From DASREM01 sp035652095 (GTDB taxonomy: Bacteria; Acidobacteriota; Terriglobia; Terriglobales; Acidobacteriaceae), in NCBI GenBank assembly GCA_035652095.1, contig DASREM010000031.1, forward strand, positions 1-64,000: 64,000 nucleotides of DNA, in the 5' to 3' direction. The notes under the pieces were generated by a model. The model was not told the DNA's origin and did not search any database. It saw nothing but the letters and a program-made list of their open reading frames with translations. Shown in pieces: positions 1 to 6,444 of this stretch. Made by a program: the position numbers and the translations under genes. The stretch's first letter is position 1; each line of letters starts with the position of its first letter.

Positions 1-89
1 AGATGAGTCTGGCCGTAATGGTTTACAACATGAAACGCATGATCAACATCATGGGAGCGCAGCGGCTGACAGCAATCCTCGTAACTTAA
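1..89 (+). CDS. 3' end of an IS transposase (DDE type), partial
   Basis: The frame is open from the window edge and ends at TAA 87-89. The visible end reads SLAVMVYNMKRMINIMGA, the hydrophobic and basic pattern (LAYNxKRxxNIxG) seen at the C-terminus of IS4/IS5/IS1182-type DDE transposases. Only about 28 residues are visible, so the family cannot be fixed. The rest of the gene lies upstream of the window. Immediately downstream is the 3' half of an unrelated hydrolase gene, which suggests that the element inserted into it. Confidence 0.6.
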   Translation, partial: MSLAVMVYNMKRMINIMGAQRLTAILVT

Positions 90-184
90 TCTCATCGCAC
101 CGTCTGAGTGCATCTCCACTAATACCTATAACTAGCCGCGAGCATAGATAGTGCCACTTATGCGGGCGCGTTTCGTAACAGTCT
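1..184 (+). mobile_element. Right end of an insertion sequence (edge approximate)
   Basis: The transposase stop at 87-89 is followed by about 90 bases in which all frames contain stops. Recognisable SGNH-hydrolase coding sequence then begins at about 180. The stretch GCGTTTCGTAACAGTCTG at 167-184 looks like an IS terminal repeat in position and composition. The partner end is outside the window, so the exact boundary and any target duplication cannot be checked. Confidence 0.4.
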
Positions 185-564
185 GCTATGAGGAGGCCTT
201 TGCTGTTCAACGACTGATCGTCGCGCAAATCAACGGAACGCCGGATGGGAACGGTGTTTCCGGCGCTGTGGACATGAGCAGTGCACCGTGGTTCGACTGG
301 GGTCCGTACCTGTGGGCGGATGGGGCGACTCAACGGAACTCCGATCTCTTAGTGTGGTGTAATGGGCAGACATTCGGCCCTTGTCTCAACCAAAGCGATG
401 TGCGCTTTGGCGATCGGCTTGATCAAAGCACCTACTGGGGCGACTTCACGCATCCGACTGCCGATGGTGCAAAAAAGGTGGCGAACCAAATGGTGACATT
501 CTTTACAAAGACAGTAGGGAATGGCGGTTCACAGTTCGTCCAGGGCTGGAATCAACACCCTTAG
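172..564 (+). pseudogene. C-terminal remnant of an SGNH-type hydrolase
   Basis: Translation gives CYEEAFAVQRLIVAQING, then PWFDWGPYLWADG, then WGDFTHPTADGAKKVANQM. The D-x-x-HP pair near the end is the block V (catalytic Asp/His) signature of SGNH esterases, followed by the usual final helix. The nucleophile region (GDS) and the oxyanion residues are absent. In-frame stops lie just upstream at 142-144, and an IS end sits there, so the 5' half was lost to the insertion. An ATG at 151 keeps the frame open but belongs to IS-derived sequence. The remnant is almost certainly non-functional. Confidence 0.6.
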
Positions 565-762
565 CGAGCCCCTTGAATCCGGCGGCAAACGAATGTTCAT
601 CAAGTCCGTTTGCCGCTACAGGGTTACTCATCCTGCATACTGTCGTGGGACTAGGCACAAAGAGCGCGAATATTTGGGGCACCCGGCTGGAACCCACAAT
701 AGAGGTGATTTCATCGACCAGAGTGGCAGGGGCTCGCATGGCTCGCTGCCACCCATTCTTGG
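565..762. other. Intergenic gap with a degenerate REP copy
   Basis: This lies between the hydrolase remnant and the convergent HAF gene. On the minus strand, 650-687 contains GCCGGGTGCCCCA followed by ATTCGCGC. These are the conserved head and stem bases of the REP hairpins that flank the RAYT gene at 4393-4992. The second stem arm is eroded. No gene is seen here. Confidence 0.45.
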
Positions 763-1683
763 TTATTGTAAGTCCTCCGCGGTGATCGGACTGGTTACAA
801 AGCCGTGGTAGGTCTGATAGTCGAATGTGTAAGAACCGACAACTTCGCCCGAAGCATTGATTCCGGCGGGGAATGTTCCCGTCGCTCCAGGGTAGGCGAA
901 GGACAGGATCTGCCCTTTCATAAGTACGAAGCCACAATCGTTGACGCTGCATTTGCCGTACCAGCCTGCGATTAGACCGCTATCGTTGACTCCGTGTGCC
1001 TCAGTGACAATTGCTCCGGGGACAGCAATGGTCTGAACCTTGCCACCGCGGTAGGTGAATCCCCCGCTGTCAGTCCAGCCCACAACTTCACCAAGGTTAT
1101 TCACGGCGGTCGCGTAGATGTACACATAGTTTCCTGGTGGGGCTATGCTTTTGTAAGATCCACTTCGAAGCTCGAACCCGGTGGTTTCATAAATGGAACC
1201 CGCGCCCCCGACGATGAAACCCGAATTGTTCACTCCCATGCCAAAGGTCGCGCTGTTGGCACCTTCGTTGAAAAGACTAAACTTCGTCCCGTTGTATTTA
1301 AAACCTTGCGCGGTCGTACCACCGTTGAAATATGCGAAGCCCACGATTAGGCCTGAGTCGTTGATCCCGTATGCTAAGGTGCTGTAGGCTCCAGCGTAGT
1401 CAAAATAAGTGAATGCTCCATTCTTTAGCAAGAAGGCATGAGCTGGTCCGGTATTCATGGGAGCATAGACTCCGACCATATCTCCTGCGGTATTTACGCC
1501 TTGGACACCCGTTACTCCTGCCCCGGGCACGTCGATGGTCGTGAACGTGGGGAAGATGGTCTTGATTTGCGCAGCGGGATTTTCCTCTTGCGAGTGCGCC
1601 AGCGGCACGCAGAGAACGAATAAGCAGACGGCAAGCGCTTGCTTGCGGAGAGGAGTTAGTGCAGAGCTTTGAGAGGTTCTAAT
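763..1683 (-). CDS. Secreted HAF-repeat protein
   Basis: The mature part is a string of about 40-residue repeats of the type GINDSGLIVGFAY, GVNNSGFIVGGAG and GVNDSGLIAGWYG, the 'HAF' extracellular repeat common in Acidobacteriota and predicted to form a beta-propeller or solenoid. The only standard start in frame is GTG at 1608, but it would cut the signal peptide in half. The frame upstream encodes RKQALAVCLFVLCVPLAHSQ, a clear signal peptide, and a GGAGG lies 6 bases before an ATT at 1683-1681. I therefore give 1683 as the likely beginning. Either ATT is used as a rare start, or an original ATG has mutated and the gene is decaying. The substrate is unknown. Confidence 0.7.
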   Translation of the reverse strand: MRTSQSSALTPLRKQALAVCLFVLCVPLAHSQEENPAAQIKTIFPTFTTIDVPGAGVTGVQGVNTAGDMVGVYAPMNTGPAHAFLLKNGAFTYFDYAGAYSTLAYGINDSGLIVGFAYFNGGTTAQGFKYNGTKFSLFNEGANSATFGMGVNNSGFIVGGAGSIYETTGFELRSGSYKSIAPPGNYVYIYATAVNNLGEVVGWTDSGGFTYRGGKVQTIAVPGAIVTEAHGVNDSGLIAGWYGKCSVNDCGFVLMKGQILSFAYPGATGTFPAGINASGEVVGSYTFDYQTYHGFVTSPITAEDLQ

Positions 1684-1868
1684 AGCGCACCTCCGGAATG
1701 AGGGTCTTCACGGGCTTGGACGAACGAAACCGCCCGAAAGAGTATGTGCTCGTCCCTTGTCGGCGTCAAGCGGAAGTAAAACACTGTTTCAAGAGACTTG
1801 ACGTGCTGGTGAATCTGATTGATGCATGAATATGGCAGGTAGCGGCGTGAGCAATGTTCAAATCAGGC
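1684..1868. other. Intergenic region upstream of the IS1595 element
   Basis: This is the 5' region of the minus-strand HAF gene. It shows the Shine-Dalgarno GGAGG (complement of 1690-1694) and no further gene. Joining it to 3836-3921 restores the uninterrupted pre-insertion sequence. Confidence 0.4.
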
Positions 1869-1876
1869 GATTGCGC
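1869..1876. repeat. Left target-site duplication of the IS1595 element
   Basis: GATTGCGC, identical to 3828-3835 on the other side of the element. Confidence 0.92.
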
Positions 1877-1901
1877 GGTAATTATCCCCTCGCCTCACGT
1901 T
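1877..1901 (+). repeat. Left terminal inverted repeat of the IS1595 element
   Basis: It begins GGTAATTATCCCC and ends TCACGTT. It matches the reverse complement of 3803-3827 except at four positions. The passenger ATG starts only 18 bases further in. Confidence 0.9.
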
Positions 1902-1919
1902 CTGATAAGATGCTGAATC

Positions 1920-2672
1920 ATGGGGAACAGGATTCTCTCGCCCGAGCAACTGGCAGGGGTCGAGGAGAAGCTAAAACGGGCCGAGGAGTGCTTCGATCAT
2001 CTTGAGATCGAGATCGCCGCTCATTTGAAATACCCCGGCAGCACCCACGGAGATGACAGGCACGAGGCTGTCAGCAAAGCTCTGCAACATTCCCGGAGAC
2101 CAGTGCCGTTGCGGTTCGGAGTGATGGCAGGAGAGATCGTTCATCACCTGCGTTCCGTTCTGGATCACCTCGTCTGGATGCTTTCCAGCGATGCTTACCG
2201 TTTGTCGCATGAGACTGCTATCGGGTTCCCTGTACTTACGAAGAAGCCTACGAACGCTGACAAACTCAGAAGTTATGAGCGAAAGATAAACGGTATTACC
2301 TGTGACGCTGCCATTGAACTCATTGAGCGTCTGCAACCGTATAACGCTCCTGATCCGCTCGATGACCCGTTGGCAATCATTCACAAGCTCGATCGAGTGG
2401 ACAAACACCATACGCTCGTTTTGGTCGAATGCAGTTGGGGACTCTCTCTCACTCTTCCCCGACACTTCGGCACCACATTTGTCTTGGGCGTAGGCACTAA
2501 GGCGGAGAACGACATATTGTCCAGCCCACTCGCAGAGCAGTTGAAAGTGGATTTTTCCTTGTACGTAGCGTTCAATGAGGTCGGCAGTGGGAAAGCTCAA
2601 CCTGTCATTCCAGGTCTTTCGAAGCTGATCGACCGCACTCGACAAGTCGTTTTGTTTTTCAGTGAACTCTGA
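1920..2672 (+). CDS. IS1595 passenger protein, uncharacterised (250 aa)
   Basis: This is an intact ORF inside the IS, starting 18 bases inside the left terminal repeat and oriented opposite to the transposase. The product is soluble, without signal peptide or membrane segment. A charged N-terminal helix (residues 8-40) precedes a segment GEIVHHLRSVLDHLVW at about 70-85. I recognise that as the hallmark of a widespread family of unnamed proteins (pattern DxxHNLRSALDHLVW). A possible metal-binding HKLDRVDKHH lies near residues 151-160. No known resistance or regulatory family is recognised. As a passenger it may help the element or its host, but nothing in the sequence shows which. Confidence 0.75.
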   Translation: MGNRILSPEQLAGVEEKLKRAEECFDHLEIEIAAHLKYPGSTHGDDRHEAVSKALQHSRRPVPLRFGVMAGEIVHHLRSVLDHLVWMLSSDAYRLSHETAIGFPVLTKKPTNADKLRSYERKINGITCDAAIELIERLQPYNAPDPLDDPLAIIHKLDRVDKHHTLVLVECSWGLSLTLPRHFGTTFVLGVGTKAENDILSSPLAEQLKVDFSLYVAFNEVGSGKAQPVIPGLSKLIDRTRQVVLFFSEL

Positions 2673-2734
2673 CACACTTCCGTCACTTCCGACACCGTGT
2701 TAAACTTGGTGTCAGAGGTGACGGGCATACGCTG

Positions 2735-2902
2735 ATGAGCCGGGAAGCTAACAGGAGCGAACGACCCGTAGACCGAAAGATTTTGAAGCCATCTGCGGAG
2801 GTTACGGCGAAGATGCAGCCGTTGGCGCGGCGCGACTTCGACAACCTCCTCCGAAAATCTGCTAAGACGCCTTCTCCGAAACCAACTTCAAAACATCGTT
2901 AA
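2735..2902 (+). CDS. 55-aa basic ORF inside the IS1595 element
   Basis: ATG 2735 to TAA 2900-2902 gives a 55-residue, very basic protein with a conserved-looking core PLARRDFDNLLRKSAKTP and a KPTSKHR tail. Its last 41 bases overlap the 3' end of the convergent transposase gene. Short basic proteins with a DF-x-x-LL-x-K-x-x-TP core are familiar to me as unnamed small ORFs beside IS1595-like elements, but that is recollection, not a search. It could be a third element-encoded gene. No strong Shine-Dalgarno is visible. Confidence 0.45.
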   Translation: MSREANRSERPVDRKILKPSAEVTAKMQPLARRDFDNLLRKSAKTPSPKPTSKHR

Positions 2903-3776
2903 AAATCAGATTCCCTTTTTCCCTTCGGTTGTATCGGAATGAATATTCATTGAGGTACGTCTGCAAGTACTTCTCGCTGACCTGATGATAGACACCACCG
3001 ATCCCGCGCTTCACTAGCGACCAGAATCCCTCAATCGTGTTTGTATGTACATTGCCCTTCACGTATACGCGGGAACTGTGCTTGATTCTGCGGTGACGAT
3101 ATCCCTTTTCGGGCATGTGCGTGATGCCGTCATAGGTAATAGCCTCGTCGGTGAAGATCAGCGTTTTTGGCACTACATAATCGCGGACATATCCAAGCAA
3201 CGTGGAACCCTTGATGTCGGGAGCAACAAGAGCCATGACGCGCCCTTTGCGTTCGGCCATGCCAACGATTGGAGTTTTCTTTGTATCTCCGCGCATCTTG
3301 CGACCAGCACTATATTTGCGAGTGCCGCCGTAATAGGTTTCATCCATCTCCACCGCTTCGCCCTCCAGTTGCATGTCAGGTTCGGACATCAACGAGCGAA
3401 TCTGGCGAAACATCCGCCAAGCGGTTTTGTAAGTCACTCCGGTTTCGCGCTGAATCTGTTTTGCGCTGATCCCGCAACGAGTCGAGGACATGAGGTACAT
3501 GGCGTAATACCAGAGGCGCAGCGACGTACTGCTGTGCTCAAAGATCGTGCCAGCCATCGGAGAAATCTGAGTCAGACAAACGTCGCACGCATAGACCGGA
3601 CGACCCTTTACGCGATGGTGCTTCTGTTCGGATTTGCACTTTTCGCAGTAGGCCATTCCATCAGGAAAGCGCATTTCCCGAAGGTGCTCAAAGCAGGCTT
3701 CATCGTTCGGGAATTGGCGGTTGAAATCCTCGATGGTGTACCGCAAGTGCTTGGGAATCGTCTGTCTGCGGTTCAT
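2862..3776 (-). CDS. IS1595 family (ISXO2-like) transposase
   Basis: This 304-aa protein has full family length. An N-terminal zinc ribbon (CEKC about residues 44-47, CDVC about 64-67) precedes a helix-turn-helix (ISAKQIQRETGVTYKTAWRM) and the ISXO2 catalytic core. Acidic residues of the core lie in VEMDETYYGG, IFTDEA and the N-E motif TNTIEGFWSLVKRG. The C-terminal YLQTYLNEYSFRYNRR is typical of the family. It would catalyse cut-and-paste or copy-paste movement of the element between its terminal repeats. The reading frame is undamaged, and the promoter lies in the right terminal repeat. Confidence 0.95.
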   Translation of the reverse strand: MNRRQTIPKHLRYTIEDFNRQFPNDEACFEHLREMRFPDGMAYCEKCKSEQKHHRVKGRPVYACDVCLTQISPMAGTIFEHSSTSLRLWYYAMYLMSSTRCGISAKQIQRETGVTYKTAWRMFRQIRSLMSEPDMQLEGEAVEMDETYYGGTRKYSAGRKMRGDTKKTPIVGMAERKGRVMALVAPDIKGSTLLGYVRDYVVPKTLIFTDEAITYDGITHMPEKGYRHRRIKHSSRVYVKGNVHTNTIEGFWSLVKRGIGGVYHQVSEKYLQTYLNEYSFRYNRREKGNLIFNDVLKLVSEKAS

Positions 3777-3786
3777 AATGCAAAGA

Positions 3787-3815
3787 ACTTTATCAAAATA
3801 CTAACGTGATGTCAA
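3787..3815 (-). promoter_or_regulatory. Sigma-70-type promoter of the transposase, -35 inside the terminal repeat
   Basis: On the minus strand TTGACA (3815-3810, perfect consensus) is followed by a 17-base spacer and TAAAGT (3792-3787). The transposase ATG lies 10 bases downstream of the -10 box, so the leader would be very short or the mRNA nearly leaderless. Confidence 0.6.
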
Positions 3816-3827
3816 GGGATAATTACC
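3803..3827 (-). repeat. Right terminal inverted repeat of the IS1595 element
   Basis: Read on the minus strand it begins GGTAATTATCCCTTGACA and ends TCACGTT. The TTGACA inside it doubles as the -35 box of the transposase promoter. Confidence 0.9.
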
Positions 3828-3835
3828 GATTGCGC
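3828..3835. repeat. Right target-site duplication of the IS1595 element
   Basis: GATTGCGC, identical to 1869-1876. Confidence 0.92.
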
Positions 3836-3921
3836 AAGCATTCGCCCCATCTTCGCCTTTTGCGTGACAATGCCTGAGATGATTTCTTACGATGGAGGCC
3901 TAGTCAAAGGACCTGCCACAG
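3836..3921. other. Intergenic flank to the right of the IS element
   Basis: This short spacer between the target duplication and the TonB-like gene stop is continuous with 1684-1868 once the element is removed. Nothing else is seen. Confidence 0.3.
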
Positions 3922-4257
3922 TCATGAATAGAAATTTAGCTCAATCAATTCAGTAGATTCCTGCGGAGATGACGACCATTTCCACTTTGCTATGGCATCA
4001 GTAGCAGCTTTCAGCAACAAGGGACTTCCACCAACTGCCTTCGTGGATTTTACCGTGCCACTAGGTGCGACCACGACCTCCACCCTTACGGTTCCGCTCA
4101 TTTGCATCCGCCGCGCCAAATCTGGATAGATTGGGGAAGAGCGGCTTATTACCTTCCGCGTGCCAGACTGTTCTTGCTGGGCAAAAACCATGGTCGTGAA
4201 AATCACAAAGATTCCCAAAAGGGCCGCCAGCACCACCTTTGAAAACCACCGTTTCAT
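3922..4257 (-). CDS. TonB C-terminal domain protein (energy transducer-like)
   Basis: I take the start at ATG 4257, giving 111 aa. There is an N-terminal anchor or signal (RWFSKVVLAALLGIFVIFTTMVFAQQ), then VISRSSPIYPDLARRMQMSGTVRVEVVVAPSGTVKSTKAVGGSPLLLKAA, which is the TonB_C fold (YPxxA, GxVxVxxxVxxxGxV, SGxxxLxxAAxxAxxxW). The proline-rich periplasmic spacer of a true TonB is missing, so this is a short periplasmic TonB-like domain, a type abundant in Acidobacteriota. A longer frame reaches to 4653 but runs through REP and RAYT sequence, so it is rejected. Confidence 0.8.
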   Translation of the reverse strand: MKRWFSKVVLAALLGIFVIFTTMVFAQQEQSGTRKVISRSSPIYPDLARRMQMSGTVRVEVVVAPSGTVKSTKAVGGSPLLLKAATDAIAKWKWSSSPQESTELIELNFYS

Positions 4258-4275
4258 GTTCCAATTCTCGGCCGG

Positions 4276-4319
4276 GTGCCGGGTGCCCCACACATTCGCG
4301 TTGTTTGCGAATGTGTGGG
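4276..4319 (+). repeat. REP hairpin, left of the RAYT gene
   Basis: GGTGCC is followed by a perfect 13-bp stem: CCCACACATTCGC (4287-4299), a 7-base loop, and GCGAATGTGTGGG (4307-4319). It is the inverted partner of the hairpin at 4965-4997 and shares the head GCCGGGTGCCCCA with it. Confidence 0.85.
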
Positions 4320-4392
4320 CTCTGCGGCACATCACATTGTGACTGCGAGAGTGGTCACATTCAAACTCTGGGTACCAGTTTAATCTGGACGG

Positions 4393-4992
4393 GTGACGAG
4401 AGGCTTGCATCGCTTCTATGGCGGTAATGATCTGCATTTTATTACTTGCAGCTGCTATCGTAGGCAGGCAAAACTCACTCCGCGGCGGCGTGATCTTTTC
4501 TTGCGGATTCTCGAAGAAACTCGCTGTGAATATCGATTCGTCGTCCACGGGTATGTGATCATGCCCGACCACTTTCATCTGCTGGTGACGGAACCGGAGG
4601 TTGGAGATCCTTCGGTGGTCATGAAGGTGATCAAGGAACGATTTAGCCGACAACTGAATCGTAGGTGGAAACGGAGTTCATCGGCGCAGAGACCTCTATT
4701 TGAGGCTCCTGTCGAGCCGTTCTGGCAGAAGCGGTTCTACGATTTCTATGTTTGGAGTGAGCGCAAGCACATGGAAAAGCTGCGTTATATGCATCGCAAT
4801 CCGGTGAAGAGAGGCCTGGTGGAACGCCCGGAGCAGTGGAAGTGGAGCAGTTATCGGGCATATTGTTTCGGGGAGTCGGGGATGGTCAGAGTGAATTATC
4901 AGGAGTGGTTGCTGCAGGTGAAACGTCGTCCGGCAACAAGCTTTGGGGACGATGGTCAGAGTCGCCCACTCATTCGCAAAAAGCGCGAATGA
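4393..4992 (+). CDS. REP-associated tyrosine transposase (RAYT, Y1/IS200-like)
   Basis: This 199-aa protein starts at GTG 4393. It has the Y1 transposase fold: LHFITCSCYRRQ at about 13-24 (the family's N-terminal strand), the HUH metal/catalytic motif MPDHFHLLVTEP (about 56-67), and PFWQKRFYDFYVWSERKHMEKLRYMHRNPVKRGLV (about 115-149). The Tyr nucleophile should lie in the YDFYV/YMHRNPV stretch. The C-terminal WKWSSYRAY is typical of RAYTs. Flanking hairpins in inverted orientation make this a REP-RAYT unit. Family members cleave single-stranded REP DNA and are domesticated rather than autonomous. The final residues and TGA are encoded within the right hairpin. Confidence 0.9.
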   Translation: MTRGLHRFYGGNDLHFITCSCYRRQAKLTPRRRDLFLRILEETRCEYRFVVHGYVIMPDHFHLLVTEPEVGDPSVVMKVIKERFSRQLNRRWKRSSSAQRPLFEAPVEPFWQKRFYDFYVWSERKHMEKLRYMHRNPVKRGLVERPEQWKWSSYRAYCFGESGMVRVNYQEWLLQVKRRPATSFGDDGQSRPLIRKKRE

Positions 4993-5008
4993 GTGGGGCA
5001 CCCGGCGG
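4965..5008 (-). repeat. REP hairpin, right of (and overlapping the end of) the RAYT gene
   Basis: A perfect 13-bp stem CCCACTCATTCGC (4965-4977) and GCGAATGAGTGGG (4985-4997) closes a 7-base loop and is followed by GCACCCGGC. The RAYT stop codon falls inside the second arm. It is in inverted orientation relative to 4276-4319, and the two stems differ by one compensated base pair (ACA/TGT versus ACT/AGT). Confidence 0.85.
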
Positions 5009-5153
5009 TTGCGCTCACGATCCCGTTTTGGAGCCTTCCGGCCCTATTCTGGGGATTTTGAGTTTAACGGCGATTTATCAACAGTTATCCGTCCCGCGAG
5101 GCTTCAATCGCGTTGCCCGGATTTCGGGGACAAGAGTTGCAGGGCAAGCCGGG

Positions 5154-5630
5154 TCACTGCGCAGGTTTGGGCAATAGGCCCACCTGACGCATAATGCTAG
5201 CCGAGTCGTAGTAGTCGCGGTTGCCGGAGAATTTGCCGCCGCGCAGTTCGTACACGCTGGCGCCCCGCACTGAGAACTTTTTTCCGGTCTTGTAGAGTCC
5301 CACGTCAGTTCCGCTAAAAACCCATTCGACTGAGCCGCGGTTGCCCATCGAAGTGCTGCTGACGATCTCCAACTTGAAATCAGGCACCCCGGCAAAGAAG
5401 CTCGCCGCCATTTTTCGCAGTTCCGGCTGGCCGTGCGCAACCAGCCCGAACGTCACGTCTTCATAGATCACGTCGTCTGTGTATAACGATGCGATCTTGT
5501 CGGCATCGTGGGCGTTCCATGCGGCGAAGTTGTTCTGAACGAGTTCGGTGTTCTTGTCCCTCTTGCCCGTCGCCCCAATGCAGCAGACGCTGATGATCAC
5601 CGCAACAACGATTGCGACCTTCGGTTTCAT
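5154..5630 (-). CDS. Secreted SnoaL-like (NTF2 fold) protein
   Basis: The product has 158 aa with a signal peptide (KVAIVVAVIISVCCIGATG). The rest matches the SnoaL/NTF2-like pattern: LVQNNFAAWNAHDADKIASLYTDDVIYEDVTFG, then FFAGVPDFKLEIVSS, then WVFSGTDVGLYKTGKKFSVRGASVYELRGGKFSGNRDYYDSASIMRQVGLLP. SnoaL-like proteins are polyketide cyclases, ester cyclases or simply ligand-binding domains. Export makes a classical cytosolic cyclase role unlikely. It is divergent from the cupin gene with about 150 bp between them. Confidence 0.8.
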   Translation of the reverse strand: MKPKVAIVVAVIISVCCIGATGKRDKNTELVQNNFAAWNAHDADKIASLYTDDVIYEDVTFGLVAHGQPELRKMAASFFAGVPDFKLEIVSSTSMGNRGSVEWVFSGTDVGLYKTGKKFSVRGASVYELRGGKFSGNRDYYDSASIMRQVGLLPKPAQ

Positions 5631-5781
5631 TTCTCACCCCCAAGTATCCGGCATTGTACATGGGCCAGGCTTCCAGAATGGGATTGTGAGTGATTGTGCG
5701 GTGGGGAGCTTCCATCCTTCGCTCTCGCCAGGGTGTAGAATGCATCCGCCTCACTGACGATCAACTATGAAAGGAGGACGT

Positions 5782-6222
5782 ATGCGTCGATCACTGTGGA
5801 TGTTGGCAATTCCTTTAGGGCTCATCACCGCATGGTCTGTTGTGCGCGTTCAGGCTCAAGGGGACAAGGTTACCTTCGCTGATCCGAATCACGCGAGTTT
5901 CACTGAAATGCCGAATGCCGGCAGAGCAGGTGTTTCCTCGGCGACGCTTTGGGGAGATCCAAGTACCGGCGCGGCTGGCACGTACACGAAATTCGTGCCC
6001 GGATGGGATGCTGGGTGGCATACCCATACTGCCGATGTATGGATTGTAGGCATTAAAGGGGCGTATCTTTACAAGGACGAAGCTGGCGAGAAGCGCGTAG
6101 GGCCCGGTGACTTTCTCCGCGTCCCCGGCGGGCATAAACACTGGAGCGGCGGCGACAAAAAAGAAGGCGCCCTGTTTTATAGCGAAACCTCTGGCAAGTT
6201 CGATCTGATCCCGACCAAGTAG
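5782..6222 (+). CDS. Secreted cupin-domain protein
   Basis: A start at ATG 5782 is favoured because an ideal AGGAGG lies 7 bases upstream. An ATG at 5767 would place that site inside the gene. The 146-aa product has a signal peptide (RSLWMLAIPLGLITAWSVVRVQAQ) and one cupin barrel: motif 1 WHTHTADVWIVGIKGAYLY, and motif 2 GPGDFLRVPGGHKHWSGG. His residues of both motifs would bind a metal ion. It resembles periplasmic DUF4437/cupin_2 proteins. The substrate is unknown. Confidence 0.8.
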   Translation: MRRSLWMLAIPLGLITAWSVVRVQAQGDKVTFADPNHASFTEMPNAGRAGVSSATLWGDPSTGAAGTYTKFVPGWDAGWHTHTADVWIVGIKGAYLYKDEAGEKRVGPGDFLRVPGGHKHWSGGDKKEGALFYSETSGKFDLIPTK

Positions 6223-6444
6223 ATTTAATTGACATGATGGGCATCCGCCCTCGATTTTCCGAGAGCGGAGTGGGACGGGGTGGGTGCCCCAATTCTCGCT
6301 GATCAACCGAATCGTGAGTGTAACGGCGATGTTCCGTCAATTGAGAAACCGCCTTGATCGTTTTCGATGCAGTGGTGCGGTCACGCGCGTAGATGTCACC
6401 AACGATTCACGATGAAGCGTATGGCGCCGGTTGGAGTTGGACTC
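6223..6444. other. Intergenic region with repeat copy R1
   Basis: At 6311-6340 lies GTGAGTGTAACGGCGATGTT and then CCGTCAA. It resembles 6951-6966 and 7671-7697 (consensus RTGAGTGTAA-NN-GCGATRTT-N-CG-Y-CAA). No gene is seen here. Confidence 0.35.

Larger units (their letters stand above)
1877..3827 (-). mobile_element. Complete IS1595-type element with passenger genes
   Basis: The element is 1951 bp long. Terminal inverted repeats 1877-1901 and 3803-3827 match at 21 of 25 positions and start GGTAATTATCCC. An 8-bp direct repeat GATTGCGC flanks it exactly (1869-1876 and 3828-3835), the target duplication length expected of IS1595. It carries an IS1595/ISXO2 transposase (minus strand) plus a 250-aa ORF and a 55-aa ORF (plus strand). 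The perfect target duplication and the intact transposase suggest a recent insertion into non-coding DNA. Confidence 0.92.

Noticed and set aside
3922..4653. 243-aa form of the TonB-like protein
   Set aside because: The extra N-terminal residues are translated from REP and RAYT sequence. The signal segment begins at ATG 4257.
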